Under the pieces are notes generated by a model. The model made no database searches. It was not told the origin of the DNA and saw only the letters and a program-made list of their open reading frames with translations. From Epiperipatus broadwayi (taxonomy: Eukaryota; Onychophora; Udeonychophora; Euonychophora; Peripatidae): a stretch of 64,000 nt of DNA. Shown one piece after another: positions 1-12,661 of this stretch. The translations under genes were made by a program, and so were the position numbers. Each line of letters starts with the position of its first letter. The stretch's first letter is position 1. The stretch spans positions 5,333,501 through 5,397,500 of the forward strand of contig JAQFVV010012446.1 in the NCBI GenBank assembly GCA_028023455.1. Direction: 5' to 3'.

Positions 1-83
1 TCCAGAAGTTCCAGTTCAATGTAAACTTTCCCCACTGCTTTATCAATATTGTGGACAACATGCTTATTGCTGTTCAGTTCTAA

Positions 84-140
84 CAGTTATTTGTTGTTGT
101 ATGGCTTCACTTCCAGTTATTTGTTGTTGTATGGCTTCAA
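84..140 (+). repeat. 30-bp direct tandem duplication (left copy)
   Basis: A 30-bp unit beginning CAGTTATTTGTTGTTGTATG occurs twice in tandem, at 84 and 114. The same duplication is present inverted in the other arm, so it predates the arm duplication or is shared by both haplotypes. Confidence 0.85.
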
Positions 141-149
141 TTTCCAAGT

Positions 150-2290
150 GAACTGCCTATTTATAACCAGATCACTTTCCATAATGAAAGAAATTGGTTT
201 CAATGATTATCATTACCTATTGATTTGTTTCTTCCATTGGATACATATTACCTATTTATATATCCATTGGTCTGTAGTGATAAATACTAAATCCAATCAA
301 GATAAGATGAAATCTGGATCACTGTTAGTTGCAAATAAGTTGAACTATAAAATTTTCCTCTCTGACTGAAATTAGCCCCTGAGAATGTAGTCATGGAGAT
401 CCATTGCAGATATATTTGTTGCTTCCTGGATTCTTCAGGTCTAGTTCCATTATTATAAGGTTTAAAGTCTTCATCAGTAGGTACAGTATTTTTATTAGCA
501 GGCTAGTATTTTGAACCTTGTAGATTCTTCATTGTTGGCTCGTAATCCATAGTTTAATCTTAACTAGTCTTTGTACCTATGGTGTTACTGTCTATTTGCT
601 GTTTGAACAGACACTGTTTGCAATTTTTTTAATTTATTCATAAATGCTGAAATCCATTTAGGAGCACCCCATTTTCATTTGAATACTTTTGTTTTCATGA
701 CTATATTCACTAAGCTTAAGGACTGACAAACTTGTTCTAGAGTTCATGTTGTGTTTGTTATTAATCACATCTGGGTAGTGCTTTTGTAATTGTACTTTAT
801 TTGTGAGATGATTTACTATCTTCATTGTAAAGCCCAAGTGATCTAACTAGCCACAGCCTAATAAATTGTTAATCCTAAATTATTTTACTAGACAGTTACT
901 TTAACTACTGTTTAATCCAAGAATGATATTTGATTGAGCTTTTGATAATCAATAATCATTGTACTCCCAGGATGCAGTTGATTATTTTTTTCTAGTCCAT
1001 GGATTTTTTTAATACAATGGATATTACAGATCTGGTATCCAGTTCCATTAGGATTGGCATATCATTAATAATAGTTAGTTTGAAGTCTGATGACTGTCTT
1101 TCATCTTATTTATAAAGACATTGATTTTTTTTAGCATTTACATTTCCCATCGGAATGGACTCTTCCATTCTTTTCTGAGCAACTTGTTATATACTTTTGT
1201 ATTAACTTGCCCTGCCCATGTTTTTTTTGGGATCAATGAAAAAACATTCCATTTAGAATTCAGACTCATAACATTGCATTTTCCAGAAAAAATCCTTACT
1301 GACTAAGGCAGAAGGAATGTTACATTTGTGTTTCAATAATATACTTTATTGTATGAATTAGATTACATGAATTTGTTGTTAACCAAAAGTTATATTGTTG
1401 AAAATACATGGTTTAAAACTATATAGCTTTAGAGCAAAACAGAAAGAATAATTAAAGAAAGGGATATGTTAAACAAACAACAACAAAGTAAAATTTGTTA
1501 ATATTCATTTAACTCATTCTTAATTAATTAAAAGTAAATATTTTCTATAAAAATCTGAATTATTTTCCTGAAATAATTAATATTTCATAAATATTTTGTT
1601 AAAAAATAATAAATGTATTTAAAAATGGTTAGTGAAGTTAATTAAAAATCCAATACATAAATATTTTTATATAGTAGACAATCACATGATATTTAAATTT
1701 AGAATTCATTTGTTAGAGGACTAATTCTTTATTTTCACATCTTATTATTAAATTATAATTTTTGTCAGATTTTTTTGTAATTTTAACTATTTTTTAAAAT
1801 AATATATAAGTATAATTAATAAAGTAAAAAATAATATGTAAAAATTTTTTTTTTAAAAATAATGCTTTTATAATAACTGAAACACGGGCTTATTACATAC
1901 CTGTGTATATATATATAATTATTCAAAACAATACAATAATTAATACAGTAAAACAATATTTTAAAAAACAAATATAATAGAAGTACTTTCAACTATCTAT
2001 GTAGTCATTATCAACTAGATTCAAATTGTATTAGAAAAAAACCGTTACAAATGTAAACAAAAAGTAATATGTCATACATCAATTTTCCCACTATTCATTA
2101 ATTTTTATATATATTTTATTATAATTGGAATACAGACATTGATTAATAATTTATATATATATATATATTGTAACAGATTTTCACACAACCCACCACTCTC
2201 CACTCTATCTAATAACACTCATACACTTAAACACATATATGTTGAAAAGATACATAATCACTCAATATACATATTTCATGCTAAAACAGT
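150..2290. other. AT-rich stretch without recognisable genes
   Basis: No open frame here looks coding: the frames are short, low in complexity and not matched to known families. The DNA has many A/T runs. I see no RNA gene or transposon terminus. The mirrored stretch is about 61,800-63,800. Confidence 0.6.
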
Positions 2291-2324
2291 AATCATCAGT
2301 TGGTCCAGATTATCATCTGTACAC

Positions 2325-2760
2325 ATATATGCAATAAGTGCTCAGATATATATTAAGATAAACAACTCTCATACTTTAATTGACACAGGCTTCAATCTAC
2401 TTCCAACACTTCAACTATCCATCCAATTGAAAATTTGATAGTGGAATCACCAAAGGTCACTCCTGAGGCCAAGAAACTTGTCACACTCCATGTTGACCTA
2501 AGGTCGGAAGCCTGAACCCCACCTGTACAACACATAATCCATTTAATACATATGCAAGCACATGTGGGGTTTAGATTGACTTTAGGTCAACATGGGTAAG
2601 ACAAGAATCTCGGCCTCAGGGTGGCCCTTGAGCATTCCACCATCAGATTTTCAATTGGATGGACAGTTGAAGAGTTGGGAGTAGATTGAAGCCTGTCCAT
2701 TAAAGTATGAGGATTGTCTATCTTAATATATATCTGAACACTTATAGTATATATTGAAGC
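2325..2760. repeat. Foldback element A (left copy)
   Basis: This is an imperfect hairpin of about 430 bp. The arm at about 2325-2526 reads inverted against about 2562-2760, with a loop of about 35 bp. Shared arm motifs include TCCAATTGAAAA versus TTTTCAATTGGA and GGCTTCAATCTACT versus AGTAGATTGAAGCC. No protein is encoded. Related half-copies lie at 5.87-6.24 kb. It may be a MITE or foldback transposon, but no target duplication was identified. Confidence 0.8.
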
Positions 2761-2799
2761 CAGCCAATCTTAGCTTAAGATTGTGCTTCATGTTACCTA

Positions 2800-4660
2800 C
2801 CTACTAACCCGTGTTCAAACTTCTTCTTTTTGCCATCCCGCTCCTTTTGTCGTGTATATATATTTCATGTATATAGTTGAGATGCGTGCCTAAATTATAA
2901 AATTTAATGTTTCAATAACATGTTTTAAAATTATTATTAATTCTTTTATTAATTATTAGTTTTTTTTTTTATTAAAGTATTATAGATGCGGCTCAAATAT
3001 ATACATAGGAGCAAAACTTACTAACAAAATATTGATGTTTTTAAATATTTATTATATGTCATTTTTAGCTTCTTTTCTTTTTTTAAATTGCTTAGTTTTT
3101 CTATTAAACTATATATTTTTTTTTATAAAATCCAATATGGAAGATGTAAGTGTTGTTAATTGTCTAAAAATAATTAGGGGTTGGAAGCACTATTGTTTTA
3201 ATCTGGGGAAGGTATTTTTTTAATTAAAGTTTTACTTAAAATAAATGGGATTAAGTAGATTAAAGATTTACTTGTGTTAAAAACATGTTGTCAAATCTAT
3301 TTCTAATCTGGAAATAGATTTGAATTTATTTTGGACATTATCTTACAATTGCATCTTCAAAAACAACTGATAAAAGAAAAAGTATAAAATGACTGAATTT
3401 GGAATGACAGGGAAGATTAGCTACTATTGAGAGAAGTGATTGCTACTAGACACTATGGTGTATTGAAATCCAAAAAAATGATCTAGTAAAAGCTTTTCCA
3501 GACCCTTGTGGGTCATCTTCCATGGCCATAATATTCTGCTACCCTAAAGTGAATGGAGAACTTTAAAAATGCTAATAGAGAAGCTTGCTGTCACGAAGAA
3601 GAATTCATTTGGATCCTCAATTCGCCGTGCATGTGCCATACTTTAAAATGGATTCTTAAAATTGCAAGGTAAATTCCCAAGCCGCCACCTAATAGTCAAT
3701 TTAGTCTAAATAATCTATCAAGATCTCTTCTCATGTATTCTTTAACTTTCCTTTTTTTTTTTTAAATATATATGTAAATTGCTTTTCAAATGATTTCTTT
3801 ATATCTAATCCTATCTCATATGCTTTTAACCTTCCTTAATTTTGGTGCGAGCATTTATTATATATATTTATTATATATATTTATTATCTGCCTTCTTATT
3901 ATTATGTCAATCTCACAAACTGGCGAGCTTAATTTCTAAAAATCTTTTCTGTCATTTTTAACTAAACCTTCATGAAAAGGTTATTAACGTCCCCTTTTAA
4001 ATATACATATATAATGCATTGTAAATTAATACATTCGCCAGATTGTTTTATGAATCAACATTTTAGGTTCGTTTCTAAAATAAAAATATATATTTGTTTA
4101 ACTCTGTATTTTCTACCCAGTGAAAATCCAGAACTCAAGCTAATTAACGCTCTGAAACATTTATTTTATAATTATTTATTAAATTCTGAAAGGGTGACTT
4201 ATAATTTGTTTTCTATATAACTGCTAATCTTACTTCATTTTTCATACTCTTAAAATTTCAAATCTTGTATTTAAATAAATCATTTATTGTAAAATCAATG
4301 AAAGTGGGATTGATTTATTTTAAATAGCAGAAAAGGGATGGGGGTGAATCTTAATGTTTCTGTTACTAAATCAAATCTTAACATATAGTTTATTAATTTG
4401 AAATGTAAATCTTAATGTTTCTTTTACTAGGTAAAATCTTAACGTATATTTTATTAAATGAAATATTCTCTCTATATATATTATAATTGCATGGCGTATT
4501 ATAGTATTCAAACAAGTGTCATTTATTTTAAAGCAGTAAAATTTATTCAGTGTTGTTAGAGACATGTATCATTACTGCATTTCTGTCATTTAGCCTATCC
4601 TCATATATATATTACGTGCTTCTAATCTGGGGGTTACGACAGGTTCGAACCCATAGATTT
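2800..4660. other. AT-rich stretch without recognisable genes
   Basis: This holds homopolymer runs and a small duplicated TTTATTATATATA motif near 3850-3890. The open frames are short and unconvincing. The mirror is about 59,300-61,170. Confidence 0.55.
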
Positions 4661-4670
4661 CTTCTCAAGT

Positions 4671-4858
4671 CTTCGTATAAAACTGCCTCTGGCGGTGACC
4701 CGTAAGTTTGGCACATGCTATGCATATTCTTTCTTTGTATAAAAGGCCACTGGCGGTGACCCATAAGTCTGGCACATCCTATGCCCATCCATTTCTTCGT
4801 ATAAAAAGGCCTCTGGCGGTGACCCCTAAGTTTGGCATACGCTATGCCCATCCATTTT
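4671..4858. repeat. 62-bp tandem repeat, three units (left copy)
   Basis: Three head-to-tail units of about 62 bp each carry CTTCGTATAAAA, then CTGGCGGTGACCC, then a TTTGGCACATGCTATGC-like block. It is far richer in GC than its surroundings. The repeats keep short frames open on both strands, but the repeat structure explains those frames and no protein family is recognised. The three units differ from each other by several substitutions, so they are not a fresh expansion. Confidence 0.85.
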
Positions 4859-5867
4859 GTTTTTCATCCAGAAGCACGACCTTTTCCTCTTAGTTATTTT
4901 AGGCTATTATGTCAGCACCGCAAACTTCTTCGTATTATTATTATTTCTTTTGCTTCATGACCCAGTTTTAATGCTCTAATATTAAAATTAAGCTTTGCTT
5001 AAAAGATATATATAAATGCCAATTACTTCTATTTTATTAATTAAGTTTATTTCAATCATCTACACTCCCACCGTCCGTGGTTTATATATCTATTTAAGAG
5101 TATATGCCTTGGGAAAAATAAGCGTTCGTCTTACTATTGTCAAAATAAATTTTCATTAAATATTTTGTCATAGAATTAAATGTAATTTTCAAATGTGTTT
5201 TATTCATTTTCACGACTGCAATGGCATGAAAATGATTTATATTATATCTGTAATGAATCTCAGAGTGCTCCTAAAATAATGTTAGTCACCATGTTTCAGA
5301 ACCATAATCCAAAGCGTTAGTAACAATTTTATGTGAATTCTTCGTTTTAATATTCGATTGGTATTTTAATATTAGACCCACCAAAGATGTGTGTTTATTT
5401 GTAATATATTATTTAGCTAATAAAGAGCATATGAGAAATAATAGCGTGAATGACACTATGTAATCGCTTGCTCATTCACGCACACACTAATGTATATAAT
5501 TTATTTATAAATGTATAATAATTTGTCAGTATATTAAACTATATTTATATTGTCTAACTTATTTGAGTAGTTCGAATTCCTTTTCTCCACTTCCACATAT
5601 TACAGCCATGCTTATATATATTTTAGCTTAATCATAGTTAATAGATGTCTCATTGTTTTGCTCAGCTTTGCTAGTCGGCCGGATTAAAATTAATTCTCTT
5701 GTGCCATCATTATTATGTTATTCATTAGGTGTTTGATCTGGGGCTTAGAGAGTGGGTTCGAATTCAGGCTGGTCCCTGACCTAAATCTTGGGCTGGACTG
5801 GGTTTGAAGTACATTTTGTGAGTTCCAGCTCATGTTAGATGGATAAACATGTTTTGACCGCCACAAT

Positions 5868-6245
5868 ATGTGTGGAGATGATAATCTGGACCAACTGATG
5901 ATTGCTGGTTTAGCATTAGGTCAACATGGGTGTGACAAGAATCTCGGCCTCAGGGTGGCCTTTGAGCATTCCACCATCAGATTTTCAATTGGATGGATGG
6001 TTGAAGAGTTAGAGTAGATTGAAGCCTGTCCATTAAAGTATGAGGATTGTCTATCTTAATATATATCTGAGCACTTATAGTATATATGTGTGGAGATGAT
6101 AATCTGGACCAACTGATGATTGCTGTTTTAGCATGAAATATGTATATTGGTGATTATTTATCTTTTCAACATATATGTGTTTAAGTGTATCAGTGTTATT
6201 AGATAGAGTGGAGAGTGGTGGGTTGTGTGAAAGTCTGTGCTCGTA
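5868..6245. repeat. Fragments of foldback element A (left copy)
   Basis: This carries the same sequences as element A at 2.2-2.8 kb, including the block ending in the inverted-repeat motif TTTTCAATTGGATGG and the downstream TGAAATATGTATATTGG block. A motif beginning TGTGTGGAGATGATAATCTG occurs twice, at about 5868 and 6086, so two partial copies appear joined. It is non-coding. Confidence 0.7.
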
Positions 6246-6365
6246 TACCCTATATATTAAATAATGCTTTTATGTAAATAGCTGACTAAAAAGTACAAAA
6301 TAAAATGATCAACAAAGTAATCTGCCTCTGGGTTGATTTGTCATTCTTGAAAAATATCAGAGATC

Positions 6366-6650
6366 TTAAGAACCTAGACTTGCTATAAAACAATTGGAAA
6401 TTGCAGAATTATTATCATTTTATGAAATAATTTGAGGTATTTTTGATTTATTTGAGCCTCTAATACTTTTATGAAATGGCAATATTCCTGCAATTTCCAG
6501 TTGTTTTATAACAAGTCTAGATGTCTTGCATTGGTGGTCGAGAGGTCAGCGCGACTGCCTTGCACTTGCAGGCAGTTGCCCGGGTTGCAGGTTCACATTC
6601 CGGCCGATGCTATGACACTTAAAAAAAAAGTCTAGCTTCTTAAGATTGAT
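6366..6650. repeat. Small hairpin element interrupted by a SINE (left copy)
   Basis: An arm at about 6366-6412 (containing CTAGACTTGCTATAAAACAA) is inverted against about 6485-6520 (TTGTTTTATAACAAGTCTAG) and continues beyond the SINE at 6628-6650 (AAGTCTAGCTTCTTAAGA). The uninterrupted arm runs straight through the point where the SINE sits in the other arm, so the hairpin provides its own empty-site control. Confidence 0.8.
6521..6627 (+). mobile_element. tRNA-derived SINE (left copy)
   Basis: This is a 107-bp element with a polymerase III A box (TGGTCGAGAGG at 6535-6545, fitting TRGYNNARNNG) and a B-box-like GGTTCACATTCC at 6590-6601. It ends in an A-tail and is flanked by the direct repeat AAGTCTAG at 6513-6520 and 6628-6635. 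The internal promoter and tail fit a tRNA-derived SINE mobilised by LINE machinery. A related copy lies near 31,430. It does not fold as a functional tRNA by eye. Confidence 0.82.
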
Positions 6651-6984
6651 CAACAGATAGCTTACTTTCTTGATTACTTTATTATTTTATACTTTTTAAT
6701 TATTTACTTCATTAAAAATTGTAAACTATTATATATATGTGTGCTGTATGCACAGATAATGAAGCTGGTAAATATATATAAACACAAAATATTAATTTAC
6801 TTTAAAAATTTAATTTATTTTAGCTAAGTTCCTTCAAGAGACTTCTTGCTTTCATACTCATAGCTGTTGTTGTTAAAACTGCATTGTAAAAGAGGGAATT
6901 TATGCAAAATAATGCCAATAAGTTATAACTGCCATTTTCAGGACAGGGCAAAGCAGGCTTCTCTTTTATTAATAGACTTAGGAT

Positions 6985-8330
6985 TGTTTGTTATATAAAA
7001 TGCTTCTCTAATCTTGCATTTAGTATCATGTCTTTCTGAGCAAATGATGTTGGCAGACATGGGTTCCACTTTTCAATTTCTTCCCTACCTTGTTCAATTC
7101 ATTTTCTGTAAACCTAATATTCCCATTAGTATATGCTTTCATGTTTGTTATCATTCTGTCCTTCACATCTACATCTTTTCTATACCCATTATGTACTTAT
7201 TTAATATAATCTCTAATTCTTCTCTAGAGCTACTCTCTACTTCCTCATCATCTAGTAATATTATCTTTCTCTCCCCTACATTCCTTGTTTTAATGTATTT
7301 CCAAATTTTTTACTTCCATTTCTTCCACTTTTATTAATACCCTGCAACAATTTACTATTTAATTTTATTCTCTCTGTATAATTATGTATTTTAGCCAACT
7401 TCTTTTTTCTAAATACTTTTCCCATTTAACATTAACATCTTTTTCACTTTCTTTGTTTTTAATAGCACAATTATATTCTCTACATGCTTTTCCCCTCTCT
7501 TTTACACTTTTACTAACTCTCACTTTTTTATTACTTTTATTCTTCTGGATATTCTCACCTAAAATCCTATTTGCCACTTTTTCTACTTCACCACATCATC
7601 CTTAAACTCATCCCCAACCAACTCTTCCATGGTTTCTTCAACTTTTACTTTATTTTCTTCTAACTTATTATTATCATTCATTCACCATCTACATCTTTCC
7701 CTATCATTTCTACTTTTATTTCTATTTTCCATCACATTACTAATCATTTCTATTATAAAGAAATTATGATCACTATTACATACTCTCTCTTCATTATCAA
7801 ACACCTTAAGTTTCCGTACTTTATTCATTCCCTCTTTCTCTACCAATACATAATCTATTGTGTGGGATATATTATTCCTAGACCATGTGTATTGTCCCTC
7901 ATAAATATTTGATAAGTTTCCAATGCTCAAATTCACTTTCTTGCAAAAATTCTTTAAAAGCTGTCCATTCTTATTACCTATATCATAAATTTCTTCAATA
8001 TGCCCATTCATATCCACTATAACCATTATTCTCTTCCTCTTTTTTTTAAACTCTTTATATTACTCAGGCATTCATATATGCTACTGTTCCACTCCATTAT
8101 AGTTTGACTATCTCCAGTAGTTATATAAACTATAGCCACTATCCATTTTTGTCTTCCTTCCTAATCTTATCTCAAACCACAAATATTCTTGACATTTAAC
8201 AAAACTCCTATACCCCCACCCCTTTTTTCCTTTTTCTTTTCTAATTATACCCTACCATATCAAGTCTTCCAGAATAGGTTCTTCTTCTCTTAGATGTGTT
8301 TCCACTACTGCTCTGACACCTAATGGCAAC
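6985..8330 (-). pseudogene. Degenerate LINE, endonuclease to start of RT (left copy)
   Basis: On the minus strand a 114-residue frame at 7682-8026 reads as the C-terminal half of an APE-type endonuclease of a non-LTR retrotransposon. It has VIVDMNGHI in place of the usual GDFNAHI, then NGQLLKNF, TWSRN, IDYVLV and SDHN near its end. Upstream sequence to about 8330 matches the preceding endonuclease strands. Downstream, 7365-7577 is the Lys-rich linker, and about 7000-7150 shows the start of an RT domain (FTENELNK and KSG in the mirrored copy). There are several frame breaks, and no complete RT follows, so the element is dead. The canonical catalytic aspartate context is altered. Confidence 0.8.
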
Positions 8331-8339
8331 AGAGATCTA

Positions 8340-11300
8340 CATTATCAGATTAGAAATGTAGCTTGCAAACTTTATGAAAACCGTGCTGCAATTGTAAAAA
8401 GCATTGCGTCAATAAACACACTCACTCATAGTATATGAATAATTTATATATATATATAAAAGAATTAAAAATGGATTTAAAAAACTAATGTTTTTGATTT
8501 CACTTAATTTCTTACAGACATATATTCTCTAGAAAAACAAAAACAATAAATACATATTCTGTTTTCTATTATTTCTCTGAACTTTTTTCAAACATCAAAC
8601 CAAAGATCATGGATCGTTTAAAACCAAATTACTTATTCTAATGGCAGTACTTAGTACTAAATTGTATCTGTGTTTATTTATTATTTTACATCAAAGCACA
8701 ACTATTCTAATAATGACAATTTCTTTGAATTGCTTTTATTTTGTCTTGAAAAGCAGATAAATGGAATGGGAACATAATTATCTAAAAAAGTAAGTACAGC
8801 AGTTGATTTTCACTTCAATACACGCACACACACACACACCCAATCATTTCTTTGATAATGAATAACAAGACTATTAATTATAACAATAACAATGTGCAGC
8901 TCTCTTCCAACATATATCCTAAACACATGCAACAAATATTGGTCCATTTACAAGAATATACTATAGAACAGTTTGTGTTCCCATATTTAAGCATATGCAG
9001 TAAAAGTCATCAATAATATACAAATATTTTTATACAAATTTAAATTTGATTGAACTAAAAGTATAAAAATGAAATTATTTTTGATAGCAAAGTAACTATA
9101 GAAGTTGGTAATTTAAAACAACACACACGTGTCCTTGATATTCACAGTCAAATAATAGTATTATTAAATTTGAAAACTAAAATTCTAAAATCACATGACA
9201 AAATATTGAGTTAATGTGAAATAAATAGGAAATTGATAAACCCAACTGATTTTGATGAGGATCTTAATCAGCTCTTAATGATGATTAGTGGTGCCATCTG
9301 TTAATCTACAATGGATCAATATGTTCGGAACTTGTACTAATAAATTTAATTGCTCATTGTGACATGCTTACAGTAAGAATGAAATTAACAAAATTTAAAA
9401 CTTTATTCATTTCTGTGCTCTCGCCAAATTATTATCCTTTACCTACATTTTTTTGATAAAACCAATTTATATATTGAATGAAGGCTGCACATTAATATGT
9501 CCAGTAGATCTAACTTGATATTCTCCATTCTCATAAAACTTCAAGCTCCATTATTAAAAGCTAATGATATTGAAATTGTTTGGGGTGATGATTCTGTGTT
9601 CACTTTGTTAATGATTATGCCCCAATGTTTGATTGAAAAAAGTTCAGAGAAAGTTTTTTCTTCTTGTTGGACAGTGTAATTGTCTCCACCAATCAGAGTC
9701 TGTTTTTCTCCTTTCATAAATTTTTATACTTGTGATAGTGAAAATAGTACATTATGGCCAAACGTTACTGGAAATAATGGTATTGGCTATCAGAATGTGA
9801 ATGGGCTATTGCTAATGGATTGTTCACACACATAAATTGACATCACTAAACATTTCATTTAGATAGAAAAATTACAAAAAATATAAATGAATTCTTAATC
9901 AAAAGCAATGACATGATATGGATTATATCGTAACTTGGAGTCAAATGTAAAAAAATCAAAAATTTATATATAACATACAAATTGTTGGAAATTTATTTGA
10001 TTAATAAACTCAAGTTAAACATATATCTTGTTTTATTAACAGAAAAATTGTTATTTAGAAGAAACTGCTAAAGTGTTAAATTTAACAGCTATTGCAATTG
10101 AAATTTTCAAGCTAGTCATGTTACTTATAAATTTGTTTTTTAAGAGATGGGTGCATATATGAACATGTCTGATTCTATGTTTCCTAAAAATAAAACTCTA
10201 CCTTGGGTATTTGGGACTTGTAAGAATGCAAGAGATCTATAATTGAATTTCTCGGAAACATAAGCAGAGATATGATTGTTATATACACCTGGGTCTTGTT
10301 TTATGTGGATTATTTTAATGCAATTTTGAAGTTATGCGATTCATGTTTTTTCTTAATATCTTTCATATTTCACTATATTTATTTGATATCAAGAAATTTA
10401 AATTATTAATAACTTATTTTGACTTGAAATAATTTTTTTTCTCAAAAATATAACATCATATTAGCAGCTAACATGAATATGGCCTGAAACTGTATGTAAA
10501 TAACCTATTTATACTAATGAGTAAATAATAATAATACATTTATACTTACATATAAAAATATTGCAATAAATATTCAAAAAGTTTAAACTTTTAAAACATA
10601 CTTTGTTATATATAACAGAAATAAATAATCTTTTAGATTTTTAAAATAAAAAACAAAGATTTTATAAACTGAAAATAATCTTTCTAATGATAATGTATAA
10701 TCTTTTTGTTTTGATTATGATCTCATTTTTTTAATATAGAAACAAAAAACCATTAACACAGCATAAGACAGAAAGTGGCACTAGTTGTACATCACATAAC
10801 GAATAAAAATAAAGTGGCTAACAGGTTTCTCTGGGCATAAATTGCTGAGAGATTATTGACTTCGTTTAAGGAGAAGCTACAATACATCACATCACATCAA
10901 ATGATTTCTTACCAGTTTACAAACGAACACTAGCAGTAATGATTAAAATATGCATGAAAATGTAAAATTAAATACTGTAGTAATAAAAAAAGTAAAAAAA
11001 AGTTTGTCTTGTATTAATTTTTTTCAAATATTTGAAATTTTTTATTAGTCATACTTTATTTGCTTATTTTTTTTAATGCAAATTTTAAAGTAATTTTTCC
11101 TTGTTGCTTTGCTTTTATGCGAATTCTGAAAATTACAGCACTTTCCCCCCATTTTTCAAGGTAAATTAAGTCTATTTTTGTGTGATTTTTTTAATGCGGG
11201 TTTTCTGTGGAACCTATCTACTGCATAAAATGAGACCCAGATGTATACACAAATATGCACACTCATATATTGCAATATTAAGCAATTATGAGTATAAAAT

Positions 11301-11696
11301 AAAACCATATAATATTTTTAAAATTGCTTTTCTTATTTATTATGAAAAATATATACATGTATTTATTTCTATCATTGAAAGTATTATTTATTACATCATT
11401 TTTCACATACTTAATTCCAGATTTTCTTTTGAAAGAAAAAGAACTTGCATAAATGTCAACGAGATGTTTAACAGTTATTATTCCCTGAGTATTTTGTAGA
11501 GGGCATCCTAAACAGCATCAGTGACATTTTAGACCATAGGGAAATGTAAAGGAAAAAATCCAGTCATATGGGGTCATCTAAATATACTAATTTTTAACAT
11601 CTAAAAATCAATATATTGTTTCATAAATCTGTCCAGACATCAGTTTGACTGCCAGTAAAAATACATTTTGCAACATTTGGTAAGCAGTAAATACAT
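8340..11696. other. AT-rich non-coding stretch 3' of the proline-rich gene copy
   Basis: There are short AT and CA microsatellites (for example near 8440 and 8823) and a dispersed repeat at about 10,780-10,905 that ends in a CATCA-type tandem (ACATCACATCACATCA). It is inverted near 53,060 and has a diverged relative near 32,320-32,402. Such short tandem tails occur at the 3' ends of some LINEs. No convincing gene is seen. Confidence 0.5.
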
Positions 11697-12430
11697 TTAC
11701 TTTCCATACATGGGAACTATTGGTGGTGCATATGGTGGATTATAAGGTGGAGGTGGTGGGGGCATATTGTAAGAAGCTGGTGCTGGAACAGGAGCAGGAA
11801 TAGGAGCTGGAACAGGTACAGGAGCAGGAGTAGGAGCTGGAGCAGGTACAGGAGCAGGAGTAGGAGCTGGAGCAGGTTCAGGAGTAGGAGCTGGAGCAGG
11901 TGCAGGAGTAGGAGCTGGAGTAGGTGCAGGAGCAGGTGCAGGAGTAGGTGCAGGAGCAGGTGCAGGAGTAGGTGCTGGAGTAGGAGCTGGAGCAGGTGCA
12001 GGAGTAGGAGCAGGTGCTGGTGCAGGTACAGGTGCTGGTGCATACACAGCAGGGGGCTGGAGGTGGAATTATATAAGCAGGGGGAGGTATATAAGGTGGC
12101 GCATTAGTGGCAGGTATTGGAGTGGGAGTAGGTGCAGGCACAGGTGCTGGAGTAGGGGCGTGGTACTGGTGCTGGAGTAGGGGCAGGTGTTGGTGCTGGA
12201 ACAGGAGCAGGTGTTGGTGCTGGAACAGGAGCAGGTGTTGGTGCTGGAACAGGAGCAGGTGTTGGTGCTGGAACAGGAACTGGAGCAGGTGTAACTGGAG
12301 GTGCACCTCCATAACTAGCAGGAGGTGGTGGAAGAGGAGCATAAACAGCTTGTCTTTTTTCTATGAAAGTAGACTCTTGCGAAATCTGAAGACTGACAAA
12401 CAGCACAAATAATATTATGATGAGAACCAT
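11697..12430 (-). pseudogene. Frameshifted copy of the secreted Pro/Ala-rich protein gene
   Basis: This is the left-arm counterpart of the intact gene at 51600-52271. The start (ATG at 12428-12430), the hydrophobic leader and the splice-acceptor-like sequence upstream are conserved. It is 734 bp against 672 bp: about 60 bp more of the PAPAPTP-coding repeat (20 codons) plus two single-base insertions. One extra A makes GTACCACGCCCC where the intact copy has GTACCCGCCCC. One extra C makes CCACCTCCAGCCCC where the intact copy has CCACCTCAGCCCC. Two +1 shifts do not restore the frame, so translation leaves the repeat. Both indels sit beside C-runs, so sequencing error is as plausible as a real null allele. 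Confidence 0.75.
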
Positions 12431-12580
12431 CTGCCCATGCTGTCTAAGAATAAAAAAAGGAAATAAGCTTTTAAACAATATTATATATAAATAAAAAAAT
12501 AAATAGTTTTCCATGTTATGATTAGAGAGATAGAATGGAACCACAAACTGTACTATATTTTGTTCCAAGCCTCTCATGTT

Positions 12581-12581
<1 letters not shown>

Positions 12582-12661
<80 letters not shown>
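12582..12661. repeat. (AT)n/(AC)n microsatellite (left copy)
   Basis: About 35 AT units run into a short ACACACAC tract. The right-arm counterpart is a longer, pure TA tract without the CA end, so the array differs in length and composition between arms. It lies in the presumed intron or 5' flank of the proline-rich gene. Confidence 0.95.

Noticed and set aside
49-369. 106-residue frame at the window start, and other AT-rich frames of 60-110 codons
   Set aside because: Rich in Tyr, Leu, Ile, Phe and Ser as expected from AT-rich DNA. The counterparts in the other arm change length with single substitutions, and no domain is seen.
4612-4851. 79-residue minus-strand frame and a 61-residue plus-strand frame over the 62-bp repeat
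   Set aside because: Explained by the tandem repeat. No family resemblance, and both strands are open equally.
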